Below, in pieces: positions 1-10,442 of a DNA stretch of 64,000 nucleotides (position 1 is the stretch's first letter; each line of letters starts with the position of its first letter). Both the position numbers and the translations under genes were made by a program. The notes under the pieces were generated by a model, which searched no databases, was not told the origin of the DNA, and was given only the letters and a program-made list of their open reading frames with translations. The stretch covers positions 180,287-244,286 of the forward strand of contig ML976992.1 in assembly GCA_010015675.1 (NCBI GenBank), given 5' to 3'. The DNA comes from Byssothecium circinans. Its lineage: Eukaryota; Ascomycota; Dothideomycetes; Pleosporales; Massarinaceae.

Positions 1-170
1 AGAACAGGTGGGTTCAAAAGGTGAGGTTAAAGCCTTCGATCACCAGTCGTCCAGAAGCGCCAAAGATGTGACCCGTTTTCGATGGCATGGTGGATTGTTG
101 GGCTTTGCAATGATTGTACATAGCTCACGACTACCTGCAGTTTATTCCATAGTACCCCTTGTTCAAGTTA

Positions 171-470
171 AGGAGATGGCTTGGACTCGACTTTGTTGAA
201 AGGAGAGATCGGCGTGGTGTTGACGTCTGTCCGGAGTTGCGGCTGTCGAATGCTCAAGCTTAAGAGATGGCGTGGGCTCGATGTTGCTGAAGCGAAAGAG
301 TAGTCTGAATAATCGATGGAGGATTTCGGCTTGGTGTTGACGTCCGTCAGGAGTTGATGCTACCCATTGCTCAAGCTCAAGAGATAGCTTGGACTCGACC
401 TTGTTGAAGAGAAAGCGATGTCTGAGCGATCAACAGAGGGATTTGTCTTGGTGTTGACGTCTGAGGGACC
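171..470. repeat. Degenerate minisatellite, about three units
   Basis: Three imperfect copies of a unit of roughly 90-117 bp lie in tandem. Each begins near GAGATGGCTTGGACTCGA (at about 173, 264 and 381) and carries the phrase TTGGTGTTGACGTC further on. The second and third copies are longer than the first because of an inserted GAAAG...GATGGAGG-like stretch. No long reading frame spans the units on either strand, so I read it as a non-coding minisatellite or a worn duplicated segment. Confidence 0.6.
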
Positions 471-710
471 ATTCTTCATAGCGAGAAGAGGCTAGCTTGA
501 GTCGAACGTCGGTAAAGCGGTTGCCGAGGAGCGGATGAACGACAAGAGGGCCGTGCTCGCTTTTCGATGTCGGAACAGTGTGGCTAAGAATAACCCCGTT
601 CGCACCACCCCATACCCAGGAGTAAGGGGTGGCCCCAGGCCCATATATGGCCCATAAACATGTCCCATAAATATGTTATGAATAAGACGTCCTGGATAAG
701 AAATACTCAT

Positions 711-1512
711 CTACCTTTCAAAAACCCCCAGCTCCAAGCCCCCCAGGGCTCCCTTCCTCCTCTCCTCCCTCCTCTTCTCCTTCTCCACCACCTCCTCCAT
801 CTTCTCCCCCATCAGCCTGAGGGCAACCCCCCGCCGCTCATCCTTCTTCTTTTCCTTCTCCATCTTCTCCTCCTCCTCCTTCTTCTTCTTATCATCCTTC
901 TTCTTCTCCTTCTTCTCCTTCTTCTCCTTCTTCTCCTTCTTCTCCTTCTTCTCCTTCTTCTCCTTCTTCTNNNNNNNNNNCTTCTTCTCCTTCTTCTCCT
1001 TCTTCTCCTTCTTCTCCTTCTTCTCCTTCTTCTCCTTCTTCTCCTTCTTCTTCTTCGCCCAGGGCGTAAACGCCCAAAGCGTCGGCGTGTAAACGAAGAG
1101 CAGGGTCAAAGCGAAGCTCGCAAAGGCACCGTACCACGCACTGTAGTGCGTTTGTTGTTGCACGGGCTCGATCTACAACAACAATGATAATTAGCAGTGA
1201 AAACAATTACTGGCAAAAGTGCCACAACTAGACAAAACCCCAGGACTACAAGGAGAGGAAATGTGAAGTTAAGAAAATGTGGCATCAACGACGGTCCATA
1301 AAAGAGGGAAAAGGAGGCTGGCTTGCTGTGCTGTAACAAGAGGATTTGTATGCATGCAGTGAAGGAGGAACGCGTGAAGAAGAGGGGTAACTTACCATCT
1401 TGAAAAGTGGATGAGTTGAAGAAGAAGGGTTTCGACCAGCGGAAACCTTACGGTTCTGCCATGCTGCATCGGCAGGTACATCGCAGTACAACTGCTCATC
1501 TTCCATCGTCAT
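711..1512 (-). CDS. Putative two-TM protein with Lys/Glu repeat tail
   Basis: No family is recognised. The proposed model has three exons: 1512-1396, 1330-1211 and 1172-711. Intron 1 (65 nt) has a textbook GTAAGT donor and TTACAG acceptor; intron 2 is only 38 nt (GTAATT...GTAG, with a GCTAAT branch-like motif), so it is less certain. Splicing joins all exons in phase 0 and gives about 232 residues (the assembly gap makes the length approximate). The middle holds two hydrophobic segments, around LLVVLGFCLVVALLP and FASFALTLLFVYTPTLWAF, suggesting a double-spanning membrane protein. The C-terminal half is a monotonous KKE repeat followed by a Lys/Glu-rich tail. The start is the ATG at 1512 (MTMEDEQ). 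Without the 38-nt splice the second TM segment would be lost. Confidence 0.5.
901..1056. repeat. 9-bp microsatellite interrupted by assembly gap
   Basis: A near-perfect TTCTTCTCC array on the plus strand (GGAGAAGAA, coding Glu-Lys-Lys, on the minus strand) is broken by ten N at 971-980. It lies in the last exon of the putative membrane-protein gene at 711-1512. Irregular TTC/TCC-rich sequence extends the compositional bias to about 750 on the left. The N run probably marks an array too long to assemble, so its true length is unknown. Confidence 0.9.
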
Positions 1513-1915
1513 GCTGCATTATTGGGAAGTGGTGGCTTCCTGTTCAAAGCGCTTGCGGCAGCCGCAATCTAGGTGTTCTGCTGTCATTCATTTCGGGAAG
1601 CGAAAAGGAGCAAACATGGTAAGTGATACCTGAGAAATTCTTTTAGTTAACATGACAACTGTGATAAGTAACCAGTATCCATACACGTGGTGTTTATTCT
1701 GTTGAGTAGGCTTGCTGTTCCTCCCTCTCGCTGTAGTCAATGCTCGGGAAATGGACTTGGTAAAACACTTTGTATAACTATTCAAGGTAGAGACAGCATC
1801 CAACACTTTGCTTAACAGCTAGGCTCCTGTCGTGGTGTCGATTCCCGAGATGACCTTCCCGCGAGAGCCCTCAGCACATCCTAACATCGTTGTTCCCCAG
1901 TGATGAACTTCAACT
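1513..1915. other. Intergenic, no gene seen
   Basis: This is the space between two minus-strand genes. A short minus-strand frame at 1588-1806 has no recognisable features. It probably contains the promoter of the membrane-protein gene and the 3' UTR of the SDR gene. Confidence 0.5.
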
Positions 1916-2770
1916 TTACCATTTCTCCACTGCTGGTCGAAGATCGATCTCCCACGTGAAGTTCGTCTTGGGTTGGGTGTGAAGCCACCAGTAGTCATTC
2001 GCGATCTGCTCTCGTCAGTCACCATCATAGGAAAGGGCTATCAAATGATTGAAGGGCGCATACCCCATCAGCGCTCAACTTGGCTTCAGGACCAAGGTCT
2101 TTCAACCACTCCTTCGTCCTCGGGATAGCAATCACTCCATCAATTATCGCATGGCTAACATGCACACCCTGCGGCCCGAACTCCCTCGCCAAGCTCTGGC
2201 TCAGTGCGCGCAGCGCCCACTTGCCGGTTGCGAAAGTGGCCATCAACGCATTACTCTTAACCGAAGCTGTTGCACCAGTGAATATCAGGGACGGAGGATG
2301 CTCGGACTTCTGCTCTACACCTTTGAGTAGCAGAGGGAGCGTTGCTTGCGAGAAATAGAAGCCTCCTTTCGCAGAAACGTCTAGAGACTTGGAGAAGACA
2401 TCTTCAGGGACCTCGAGGAAAGGCTTGCGAAGAAAACCGCCGCTCGCGTTGAAAATGGCTGCCTAAGGACGCGTTAGTTTTACGGGACTCGAGCGTTGTG
2501 AGCAAGATACCGTACTGCAGCTCCAATATCTGAACCGAACTCTTTCTTAATCGTCTCAACAGCATTCTTTACACTTCCCGAGTCTGAGACATCTGTGCTG
2601 ATACCCAACGCTTTTCCGCCAGAGGAGTTGATCTCCTTTGCGAGAGACTCGAAATTCTCGGGATTCCTCGCCAGTAAGACAACAGGGTATGTCTTTGCAA
2701 ACTTGCGAGCAACAGCAGCTCCGGTACCCGGTCCGACACCAGCTACGATTGCGATTAGTTTAGAAGCCAT
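1916..2770 (-). CDS. SDR-fold protein lacking catalytic Tyr
   Basis: Short-chain dehydrogenase/reductase fold, 247 residues, in three exons: 2770-2516, 2462-2064 and 2005-1916. Intron 2 (58 nt, GTATGC...GAGCAG) is clear. The intron 1 donor is a weak GTACGG, chosen because the neighbouring GTATCT donor breaks the frame. The Rossmann motif is GVGPGTG (residues 11-17) and the NASGG stretch replaces the usual NNAG. At the active site the sequence is FATGK (162-166): Phe stands where the catalytic Tyr of YxxxK should be, while Lys166 is kept. This combination matches the known SDR subgroup cd05373 (SDR_c10), which has an incomplete glycine motif and Phe for Tyr. Whether it is an enzyme or a binding protein cannot be told. 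The C-terminus IDLRPAVEKW is usual for the group. The start is MASKLIAIVAG; an upstream in-frame ATG at 2812 would add 14 residues. Confidence 0.85.
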
Positions 2771-3685
2771 AACGTAGTTTGTGAAAGTGGATGAGGTTGC
2801 AAGAAATCGCACAATGATCCGACAGTTAAAAGGAAGAGGAAAGTTGTAAAAAAGAGGGGGCTTTATGTAGTTTGTCGTTGATTAACTATCAAGATGTCTT
2901 TAGTAATCGGTAGGAGTGATGTGATGTTGGGGTAAGATTGTGTGAGATGCGGAGTTGTTCGAGGCACCAGAAGAACGTCATGATTAATAAGCGCATGCAG
3001 GACAAAAGTTGGACGAAAGTAGTCGTGTCTGAATCCAGGTAACAGAATTTGAGGTAGAATAGGAAGTAGAATTCGAATATAGGAATCATGAATCAGAGCT
3101 CGTAATGTTTAGCAGCTATCTTCTCAAGAGTTTGTCCTACCCTATCACCTACCTTCCAGCAAGATGGCTGTGACATATTACAAAGTTCCGATTAATACCC
3201 CTATACACCGTGAATTGAAAGAAAATGTGTCTCATCGCAAAACCGCGCACTTCAAGGAGAATCCGACACGGTTCGCAGGCGAGCATGACATAAGCCATAA
3301 ACGTTTGCTCTTCGCTAGCCGTATAACTGCTGCAACCACGGGAAAGGCTGAACGGTAGATAAACTAGCGTGGTGGAACGAATCAAATCGAAGTATTGCGC
3401 TGGTTGATCGGAAAGACCGAGTGCGAGTGCAAGGGCGCTTCACAAGTCCATCGCTATGGTTTATTGATGACCGCCGCACAAGACTGAGGATACAGGCCTG
3501 TCGGCGAGTTCATTGTTCATCTGTGGATACAACGCCCCTATTTTCCATGCACCGTGGCATCGTGGGAAGTCGTTCAGAGATGTTATGCATTCCGTCCGCT
3601 TGATGAAAAAGAGGTACAGCCCGCGCCTATAACCCGGGCACCCCAACCGTGAAATTGTCGTCAACCAGAGAAACCATCACACCGT
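2771..3685. other. Intergenic, no gene seen
   Basis: This space separates the SDR gene start from the RPL26 stop. Short frames (64-78 codons at 3149-3385 on both strands, 60-67 codons at 3421-3664) show no motifs or splice-supported extension. Confidence 0.5.
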
Positions 3686-4343
3686 TTATGCCTGCGACCT
3701 CTTCTTCACCTGCTCGCGGCCTTGGCTTATCCTCTCCAGAATGTTCTCACGGTCCTACGTTCTGTCAGCCCCCGAATGTATCGACTGGACTCCTTCACCG
3801 GCGTACCTTGTCGAGCTTGAGCTTCGTGACGACGACCTTTGAAGGAGCGATGGGGACGGGGACGGACTGGCCGTTGGTCTTTTCGCGGACAACTGCAGGG
3901 CTAATGAGCGCTATTTCGATAGGTGGGGTTTCGCGGGAGCCATACCTCCGTTGATGTGAAGGACGTATTTGAGGCGGTAGACGGAGGCGACCTTGCCCTC
4001 GCGACCCTTGTGTGTTCCACGTACGATCTGGATCTCATCCTAGTAACGTTCAGTATTCGTCACCGCAGCTGGGGATTCGAGGACGCATACGTCTTTTCGG
4101 ACCGGGATGCTATTCACGTTAGCATTGACCTCGTAGTGACGGCATTGTATATCTACCTTCGCACGTTGTGCTTCTCGCGGAGCTCCTTGCTCAACGGCGC
4201 CTGCAGCAGTTAGAGATGTCCCTCTGCAGCCCTCTGGGTCCACGAACCGACATGTTGACGCGGCGGACGCTGGAAGGGGCGCTGAAGTGCGCCTTCCGCG
4301 ACTTGCGGCGCGAGCTGGCGATGGAGTGCTGGATCTTTGTCAT
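3686..4343 (-). CDS. RPL26: 60S ribosomal protein L26 (uL24)
   Basis: Large-subunit ribosomal protein uL24, which sits near the polypeptide exit tunnel. Six exons are reconstructed: 4343-4248, 4200-4157, 4109-4091, 4039-3946, 3892-3807 and 3754-3686, giving 135 residues. All five introns are 47-53 nt with GT-AG ends, and the frame is kept throughout. Diagnostic stretches are [19 protein letters not shown] near the N-terminus, [12 protein letters not shown], the KOW-motif segment [17 protein letters not shown], and [10 protein letters not shown] followed by KLDKDRENIL at the end. The initiator is MTKIQHS. Exon 3 is only 19 nt. The gene is divergent from the AT-hook/zinc-finger gene, with 263 bp between start codons. 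No single reading frame reveals it, because each exon is short. Confidence 0.96.
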
Positions 4344-4606
4344 TGTGATCGTGTTTCCGTCGTCGGTCGGTTGTTCTGCGTCGCTGAGCAAAGTTGGAAA
4401 TGTTCGGAAAACGTGTGGAAAACTCGCTTAAGCGCGGGCCGGAAAAATGCGTGGCCGATTGGACAAACAGACATGGATCATGTCCAGCAACCTCACCATC
4501 GCCTTCACGCTCACCTACGCGTCACACACGCGTCTCAATATCGCTGTCTCGAACTTTATCTGGTACGACAGAGCCGCCTGTATACTCTGCGGCAGTGTTG
4601 TCCATT
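4344..4606. promoter_or_regulatory. Divergent promoter, RPL26 / AT-hook gene
   Basis: 263 bp separate the start codons of RPL26 (minus) and the large AT-hook/zinc-finger gene (plus). Both promoters and 5' UTRs must lie here or upstream within the neighbouring gene. No specific factor site is claimed. Confidence 0.6.
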
Positions 4607-7600
4607 ATGTCGTCGAACAACTACAACCCCTATAACTATCCCTACCAGCAGAGTTCGGCGCAACAGTACTCGACCTACCCGACAGCGCCCGCTTCGAACA
4701 ACCAGCCATCGCGTCAGTACCAGCCAACAACCCAGGCCACAGACTACATGTCCTACCAAGCCCCATCTTATGGCAACAACAATGCCTACAGCGGCGCTCA
4801 GGATAGTTCATGGAGTGGGGGGAATTACAGTGGCAATCGCGAGACGACGAGTCGCGCTGCAGAGGTGCTCCGCAATATGAGCAATACCGCATACGCGCCC
4901 AACTCGACTGCAGCTACTCATCCGGGATTCACCGCGACCAACTCAGGCTCAGGCTCAGGCTCACGCTACTCAAGCAGCACAACGCCAACTTCCCAAGGTC
5001 ATGCGACTGCTCCCTCTTACGGACAGACGCAGGCTCGCCCACGCAGCGTGAATACAAGCCGAGCCCAAAGCACGGTGAATCGCGGCATCACGTCACCTGC
5101 AATGGCCGCAGGATATCCCTCGCAACGAGCGACCCATACAAGCTATAGCCAGCAACCGCAGCGCACTGCAAGTCCAGCGCAGCCTCAATATGCGCAAAAC
5201 ACACAGGCATCTGCGAGCACGGCAAGGACTGCTGCAATAAGTGCGGCGTACAACAACGAATACCCTCGTCGTCAGCTACCAAACCCTGATGTCTCTCGGA
5301 CAGCGCACCCTGCCTCGACCTCTTACAGCTATACAGACACCCAATCAACGGCTCCCCTTAATCCTGTACCTGAGACCTACGGACAAAGCACAACTACGGT
5401 AGACCCCATGGCTGTGTACGATCCATGGCCTGAATACCAACGGAAGCAGGAAACCTTACGTGCTCAGAAGGCTGAGGAAGATGCAGCACGCGCGGAGGAG
5501 GAACGGAAGGCCGAGGCTCTCAGGAAAGAGGAGGAAAGAAAGAGAGAGGAAGAGGAAGAGCAGAAGCGGAAGGAAGAGGAGGAGAAAGCACGGCTAGCAC
5601 AGATGAACAACCCAAAACCACCAAAGAGCCGCAAGTCACAACAATCAGCTCCAGCTGCCACCAACGCCTCTAGTGCAGCATCAGCATTTTCAGGTGGTGA
5701 TGGAATGGAAGACGAGATTCGAGCTCTAATGGCCAAAATGCGCGAGTTCAACAGCAAAGACCCTGCGTTATTGGCAAGAATTTGGGAAGAGGAACGTCGT
5801 GCGAAAGCACCTAATAAATCGCCGCCGGTTCAGAGCAAGCCAGCTCCACAGGCTGCCCCATCTGCTCCTACTCAAACCGCTTCAACCGTACCACCGGCCA
5901 CTATGCGCAAGAAAGCAGCTTCAAAAGCAGCTTCCACGCCAGTGGCTGCAAAGGCGACACCAGTCGTAGCATTGCCTGTACCGAAACCGTCAGCTGTGCC
6001 AGCAGTTCGCTCTAACGGCACCGTGTGGCCGCCAGAGAAAAAGGTTCAATTGGCAAGCGCCGCTGCTGCATACCTCAAAAACCACAATCCTTCGAATTCT
6101 GTCGATGCGGCCGAGGTTCTTCGCATGCTTGATGGCAACCCCTCCTATATTGAACTGTGCGAGCAGCTAGAGAAGCTGGGCCTCAAACTGGATCGGGCGA
6201 CATTTGCGAAGGATCTTCTGACTGCTGTGCCCGATGTGAACTCGGCGTCACGAGCAAAGGCGACACAGAGTTCAACTGCAGGAGTGAACGCAGTGAACGG
6301 CACAAAAATCGCACCTCCTGCTGTTATGAAGACCGTGGCTCCGCCGGCTGTTATGAAGAATCCTGTCGGCACTCCAGCAACGCCAGCTGCAGGATTTACT
6401 TCCGCAGCTTCCCCAGCAGAAAACAGACCGCAATACCCCCCATTCCCAGATGCGGATTCCTCAGCTGCCCCTACACCAGCTCCCGTTGCAGAAATGGTAG
6501 CGATCAAGCCCGAGTTGAAGCCTCCTGTGAACAAGGAAGAAGCAGCAAGAAAACGTACGTTCAATGACCTGATCGACTTGACTATGATGCCAGAGGATGA
6601 AGATTTTGATCCCCCGCCAAAGAAGCTCAATCTCGGCACGACAGACTCGTATGGATCTCCTACACCTTTCCACGATGGTATGGAGGTCAATAAAGTACCG
6701 GCCAATTTCCCATTGCCCGCACGCCCAGCACCGCCACAATATGTGCCAGAGCCAGGCCCTCTGAATGAGTTTCGCCACAAGACTATAGTTGAACCTTTGG
6801 ATCGTAAAAAGGCCTTAAGACGCAATACATACAACATCGCCACAATTGCGCGCGATGTGCTGCTTGCATGTGGTAGACATCCAGATGCCCGGCAGTTGAA
6901 TCAACACTTAGAAATCCTAAAAACAACTCTGCCCCAGGTCACAAATGATTCAGATCTGAGCACCTTAAGGTGGGATCTCATCGACCCTGGACGGCCGCCG
7001 CCTGGATATTTTGTGAAAGGAGTGCAGCATCTGACCGAAGACGCTGATGATGAAGAGGACTCGGAAGACGAAAATAGACCTGCCCCGCGTCCTAGAGAAA
7101 GTGAGAGCACAAGCCAGGATAAGGCCCAAGCTCGACCAGAAGCTGTCAACCCTTTCAAGCGACGCGGTCGACCTCCACGACACTCCTTCCCAGGAAACCC
7201 AACAGCACCAACTACACCCAAACAAAAAGCGTCAGTCAGCATGAGTGCGAGCGCCCCCCGCCCAGCTGTAGCTGGTGTTGGGTATTCCGCCTTCCGCTCT
7301 GCTACTGAGTACGACGCCGAAGGAAAACCGTTGCCTAAGAAAAAAGGTCGTCCTGTCGGTTGGCGCAAAAACATTCATGGTTCTGCAGCAGCGCAGGCGC
7401 GAACAGTAACGAACGGTCACACTAGTACCCAAAACAAACCTTCAGAATTTATCCCTGCGCAACCAAGCGGACTACGCAATGTCGCGACTGGCAGAAACGA
7501 GCCCATCCAAATTGATTCGCGATCACCCAGCGCCCCTCGCCATGCACCGCAGTACCAATCCTTTACGTGCAAATGGCAAGGCTGCAAGGCTGAGCTTCAC

Positions 7601-8245
7601 AATTTGGACACGTTACGGAAGCATGTCTCCAAAGTCCACAGGAAAGAGAGTGCTAGTGGAATGCTGGAGTGTTTCTGGGCGAACTGCGGAACGGAAGTTG
7701 CCGTCCACGATCCAGTGACGAACTTGAGGATTGAGAGGCACGAGCCAAAGTCTTTCAGCAGCGAGCAGGAGTGGAATGCACACCTTGACCAAGAGCACTT
7801 CCAGCCACTGTCTTGGAACCTTGGCGACGGGCCCGCGAGTGGTCTTTCTGGTTTGCATACCCCTCATGATTGATCGCGCATATACTGATATTAACAGACT
7901 GAGATAGATGCAACCGATTCCGAGGCTTATCTGAGCGATGCTCAAGGACGTCGTGTTACACCACGCATCGTTGCTCGTCCGGAATATTTAGAAGATATCG
8001 ATTTCGACACCGTCGCTGGATCCACCCAAACGGAGCCGTCTAGCGCGCCTCGTGGACGCGGACGTCCGAAAAACCAGCAGGAGAGAGAATCACGCGAAGT
8101 ACAAGACCGTCTAGTGTCGCAGAAGCGACGCATTGGAGGCCCTGGCATGGATCGTGGGGGGGCTACACTTGTTAACGAGAAGCGCCGAAGGGGCTTTAGC
8201 GACAACGACGAGACGGAGGAAGAGCTCGTTGATGTCGAAGACTAA
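4607..8245 (+). CDS. AT-hook and C2H2 zinc-finger nuclear protein
   Basis: A 1193-residue protein in two exons, 4607-7850 and 7908-8245. The 57-nt intron (GTTTGC...ATAG) has an ATACTGAT branch-like motif, and joining in phase 1 removes an early stop at 7871-7873. The start is MSSNNYNPYNY; upstream in-frame codons to 4394 look like UTR. In order: Gln/Ser/Tyr/Pro-rich disordered N-terminus (1-270), a charged Glu/Arg/Lys coiled-coil segment (about 275-333), Ala/Pro-rich linker, a helical block with SYIELCEQLEKLGLKLDR (about 480-545), a second conserved-looking block NTYNIATIARDVLLACGRHP (about 721-795), AT-hooks KRRGRPPRHS (about 850), KKKGRPVGWRK (about 910) and, in exon 2, RGRGRPKN, and a zinc finger beginning at Cys988 (C-x4-C-x12-H-x4-H) with a second Cys/His pattern after it. 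AT-hooks plus fingers point to chromatin binding. I do not recognise a named family; a fungal chromatin-remodelling subunit is possible but unproven. Confidence 0.85.
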
Positions 8246-8652
8246 GCAGAAGGTCAGGCTGACACTGGGGCATTTGTAATGAAGTAAGAATTTGGCAGCT
8301 CTTGAGGTAATTTTGCTTATCAGCCATTGGTGAAAGGCGAGGATGCCGACAAGGAGAACGATGTGTTCTTAACACCCCAGCCTCTATGGGCATAATAGGT
8401 GTCTTTCGACACTTGACTATAATTGACAAGCCCAATTCCATTCCACGACCGCTTATCACAGGCGCCCTAAACTCCCAATGACCACAAGATCTCCCAATGC
8501 TTGCATTGACCTCACTAATCCTTTCAAATGGTATCGAATGTCGATTGTGCTTCCCCATGTAGTGCCCCTTGCGACATTATACATATCAACTCAATACTCC
8601 TCTCCCGTGATCTGATTGCCCGCCGTTTCACTCTTCTATCATCCACCATCCA
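8246..8652. other. Convergent 3' intergenic space
   Basis: 407 bp between the stop of the AT-hook gene (plus) and the stop of OST4 (minus). Presumably it holds two 3' UTRs. No other feature is supported. Confidence 0.5.
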
Positions 8653-8805
8653 TCATGCCTTCATCTTTCCCCCAACAGCTCTGGGCTTCTCCTCCGGGAT
8701 GTGGTCTTCAGAATTGACTTCGAGGAAATGGTATAGCACGATAAGAACCATGGCAGCGGTGCCCAGGAAGATGGCGAGCGAGTAGAGTTGGCTATCGGAA
8801 ATCAT
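8653..8805 (-). CDS. OST4: Oligosaccharyltransferase subunit OST4
   Basis: Mini-membrane subunit of the ER oligosaccharyltransferase, which transfers the lipid-linked glycan to Asn in nascent proteins; in yeast Ost4 holds Stt3 and Ost3/6 together. The 50-residue protein starts MISDSQLYSLAIFLG and continues with the hydrophobic AAMVLIVLYHFLEVN, matching the conserved MISDxQLxSLAI plus single TM layout of Ost4. Yeast Ost4 has 36 residues; the extra polar tail (PEEKPRAVGGKMKA) is an extension here. The start was set at MISD (8805) rather than the in-frame ATG at 8889, because Ost4 proteins begin at that Met and the TM must be near the N-terminus. It is divergent from TMA46. Confidence 0.93.
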   Translation of the reverse strand: MISDSQLYSLAIFLGTAAMVLIVLYHFLEVNSEDHIPEEKPRAVGGKMKA

Positions 8806-9237
8806 GTTGGACGCGCGTTGGTGTGCTTTGCTTGGTGGAGTGACTGGAGGGTTTGCTGGAGTGTGATCAGTAGAGCAATTGAGAAACAATCACGAGGAGG
8901 CAACTTACGCTTCCAAGCGCTTAGAAGCAGGTGACTTTGGCGGGGTGGGGGTTTGGGGCGGGCTGCGGAGTACTGCTTGTTCTTATGTGAAGCCACCTTA
9001 CCTCGAGCTTCCACGAATCGTGCTTGGCAGCTGTGGCCCGCGCTCTTTCCCGCCGCAATTCCGCTCCACCCCGCGACAACCACAGTCATTCTCACTTTGC
9101 CAACCAGAGCAGCCTGGCACTCACGTCGCCAGCCGTCGTCCACGCCACCCACAACCACTGTCTTTCCCTCACAGGCGCGAATTATTTGAAGTCCGACCCT
9201 TCGTGAATTTTGCACGCAAGAAAGAATTGCTGGCATC
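8806..9237. promoter_or_regulatory. Divergent promoter, OST4 / TMA46
   Basis: 432 bp separate the two start codons. The right half is C-rich (CCACCC, CCGCC runs) on the plus strand, as is common upstream of fungal translation-related genes. An intron in the OST4 5' UTR is possible (AACTTACGC near 8903-8911 contains a minus-strand GTAAGT donor), but no site is asserted. Confidence 0.5.
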
Positions 9238-10442
9238 ATGGCACCCAAAGGAAAGGATCAGCCCAAGGCGAAAAAGGCCGACGTCGACAAGGTGTGTACG
9301 GACGATGCAAGTAGTGGGAGCATCATTCTGACTTTTTACAGACTTTTGGCATGAAAAATGTACGTTGACCATCATCTATCACGATTCGCACGCCACCCTT
9401 CAACTCACGAGCCGTGTGATGACCACCACTAACAAATACACCCACAGAAAAAAGGAGGCGCCGCACAAAAACAAATCAAACAGATCCAACAAGCCACCGC
9501 TGGCTCCAAGTCGCCCGCCGAAAAGAAGAAAGAAGCCGAAAAGCTCCAGCGCGAGAAAGACAAGGCCGCCGCAGAACAAGCCCGCAAAGAAACCGCCGAA
9601 CTCTTCAAGCCTGTCCAGACGCAGAAAGTGCCCTTTGGTGTCGATCCGAAAACCGTGCTCTGCCAGTTCTACAAGAAAGGGAACTGCGAAAAGGGAAAGA
9701 AGTGCAAGTTCAGCCATGATTTGGCCGTGGAGCGCAAGACGGAGAAGAGGAGCTTGTACACAGATACAAGGGAGCAGGAAGAAGAGGAAAAGAAGAAGGA
9801 TACCATGGACGACTGGGATGAGGAGAAATTGAAGAAGGTCGTGTTGAGTAAGCATGGGAATCCAAAATCGACGACGGATAAGGTGTGCAAATACTTTATT
9901 GAGGCGGTGGAGAACCAGAAATATGGTTGGTTCTGGGTGTGTCCAAATGGAGGCGATAAGTGCATGTACAAGCACTCGCTGCCGCCGGGGTAAGTCTTCA
10001 ACATCCACTATGAGTGTAGGCGATGCTAATCGTACACAGATTCGTCCTTAAAACGAAAGAACAGCGTGCCGCCGAAAAAGCTCTCATGGCCAACTCGCCC
10101 CTCGCTACCTTGACCCTGGAAGACTTCCTCGAATCGGAACGGCACAAGCTCACGGGCACGCTCACGCCCGTCACCGCGGAAACCTTTGCAAAATGGAAGC
10201 AAGAGCGTTTAGACAAGAAGGTCGCCGAAGCGCAGGCGAAGCAGATGAAGGAAGCGACTGGCCGAGCCATGTTTGAAAAGGGCGATTGGAATAAGGGCAG
10301 CGACGACGAGAGCGACGATGAAGACAATGAAGGAGCGTGGAATCTCGAGGCACTTAGGCGAGAGACGGAGGCCGCGCGACAGCGAAAGGAGGAGGAGAGG
10401 TTGGCAGTGCAGCTGGGGAAGAGTGCTACTGAGGTGTCTTGA
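9238..10442 (+). CDS. TMA46: TMA46/ZC3H15-type CCCH zinc-finger protein
   Basis: Ribosome-associated DRG-family-regulatory protein (DFRP1/ZC3H15; yeast Tma46), expected to bind and stabilise the translational GTPase Drg1/Rbg1. Four exons: 9238-9291, 9342-9359, 9448-9989 and 10040-10442, giving 338 residues. Exon 2 is an 18-nt microexon encoding TFGMKN. All introns are GT-AG and the last has a clean GTAAGT donor. A Lys-rich N-terminus is followed by CCCH finger 1 at about 96 ([20 protein letters not shown]-x7-C-x5-C-x3-H) and finger 2 from about 171 (C-x17-C-x6-C-x3-H, ending CMYKH). Then come the DFRP-type segment with [15 protein letters not shown] and an acidic, coiled C-terminus. Both finger spacings match the ZC3H15 family. 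Confidence 0.94.

Noticed and set aside
660..1187. Leu-rich plus-strand frame over the microsatellite
   Set aside because: It is a translation of the TTC/CTC array on the other strand; the minus strand has splice-supported exons and TM segments.
6145..6843. 232-codon minus-strand frame
   Set aside because: Lies wholly antisense to the AT-hook/zinc-finger gene and shows no motif.
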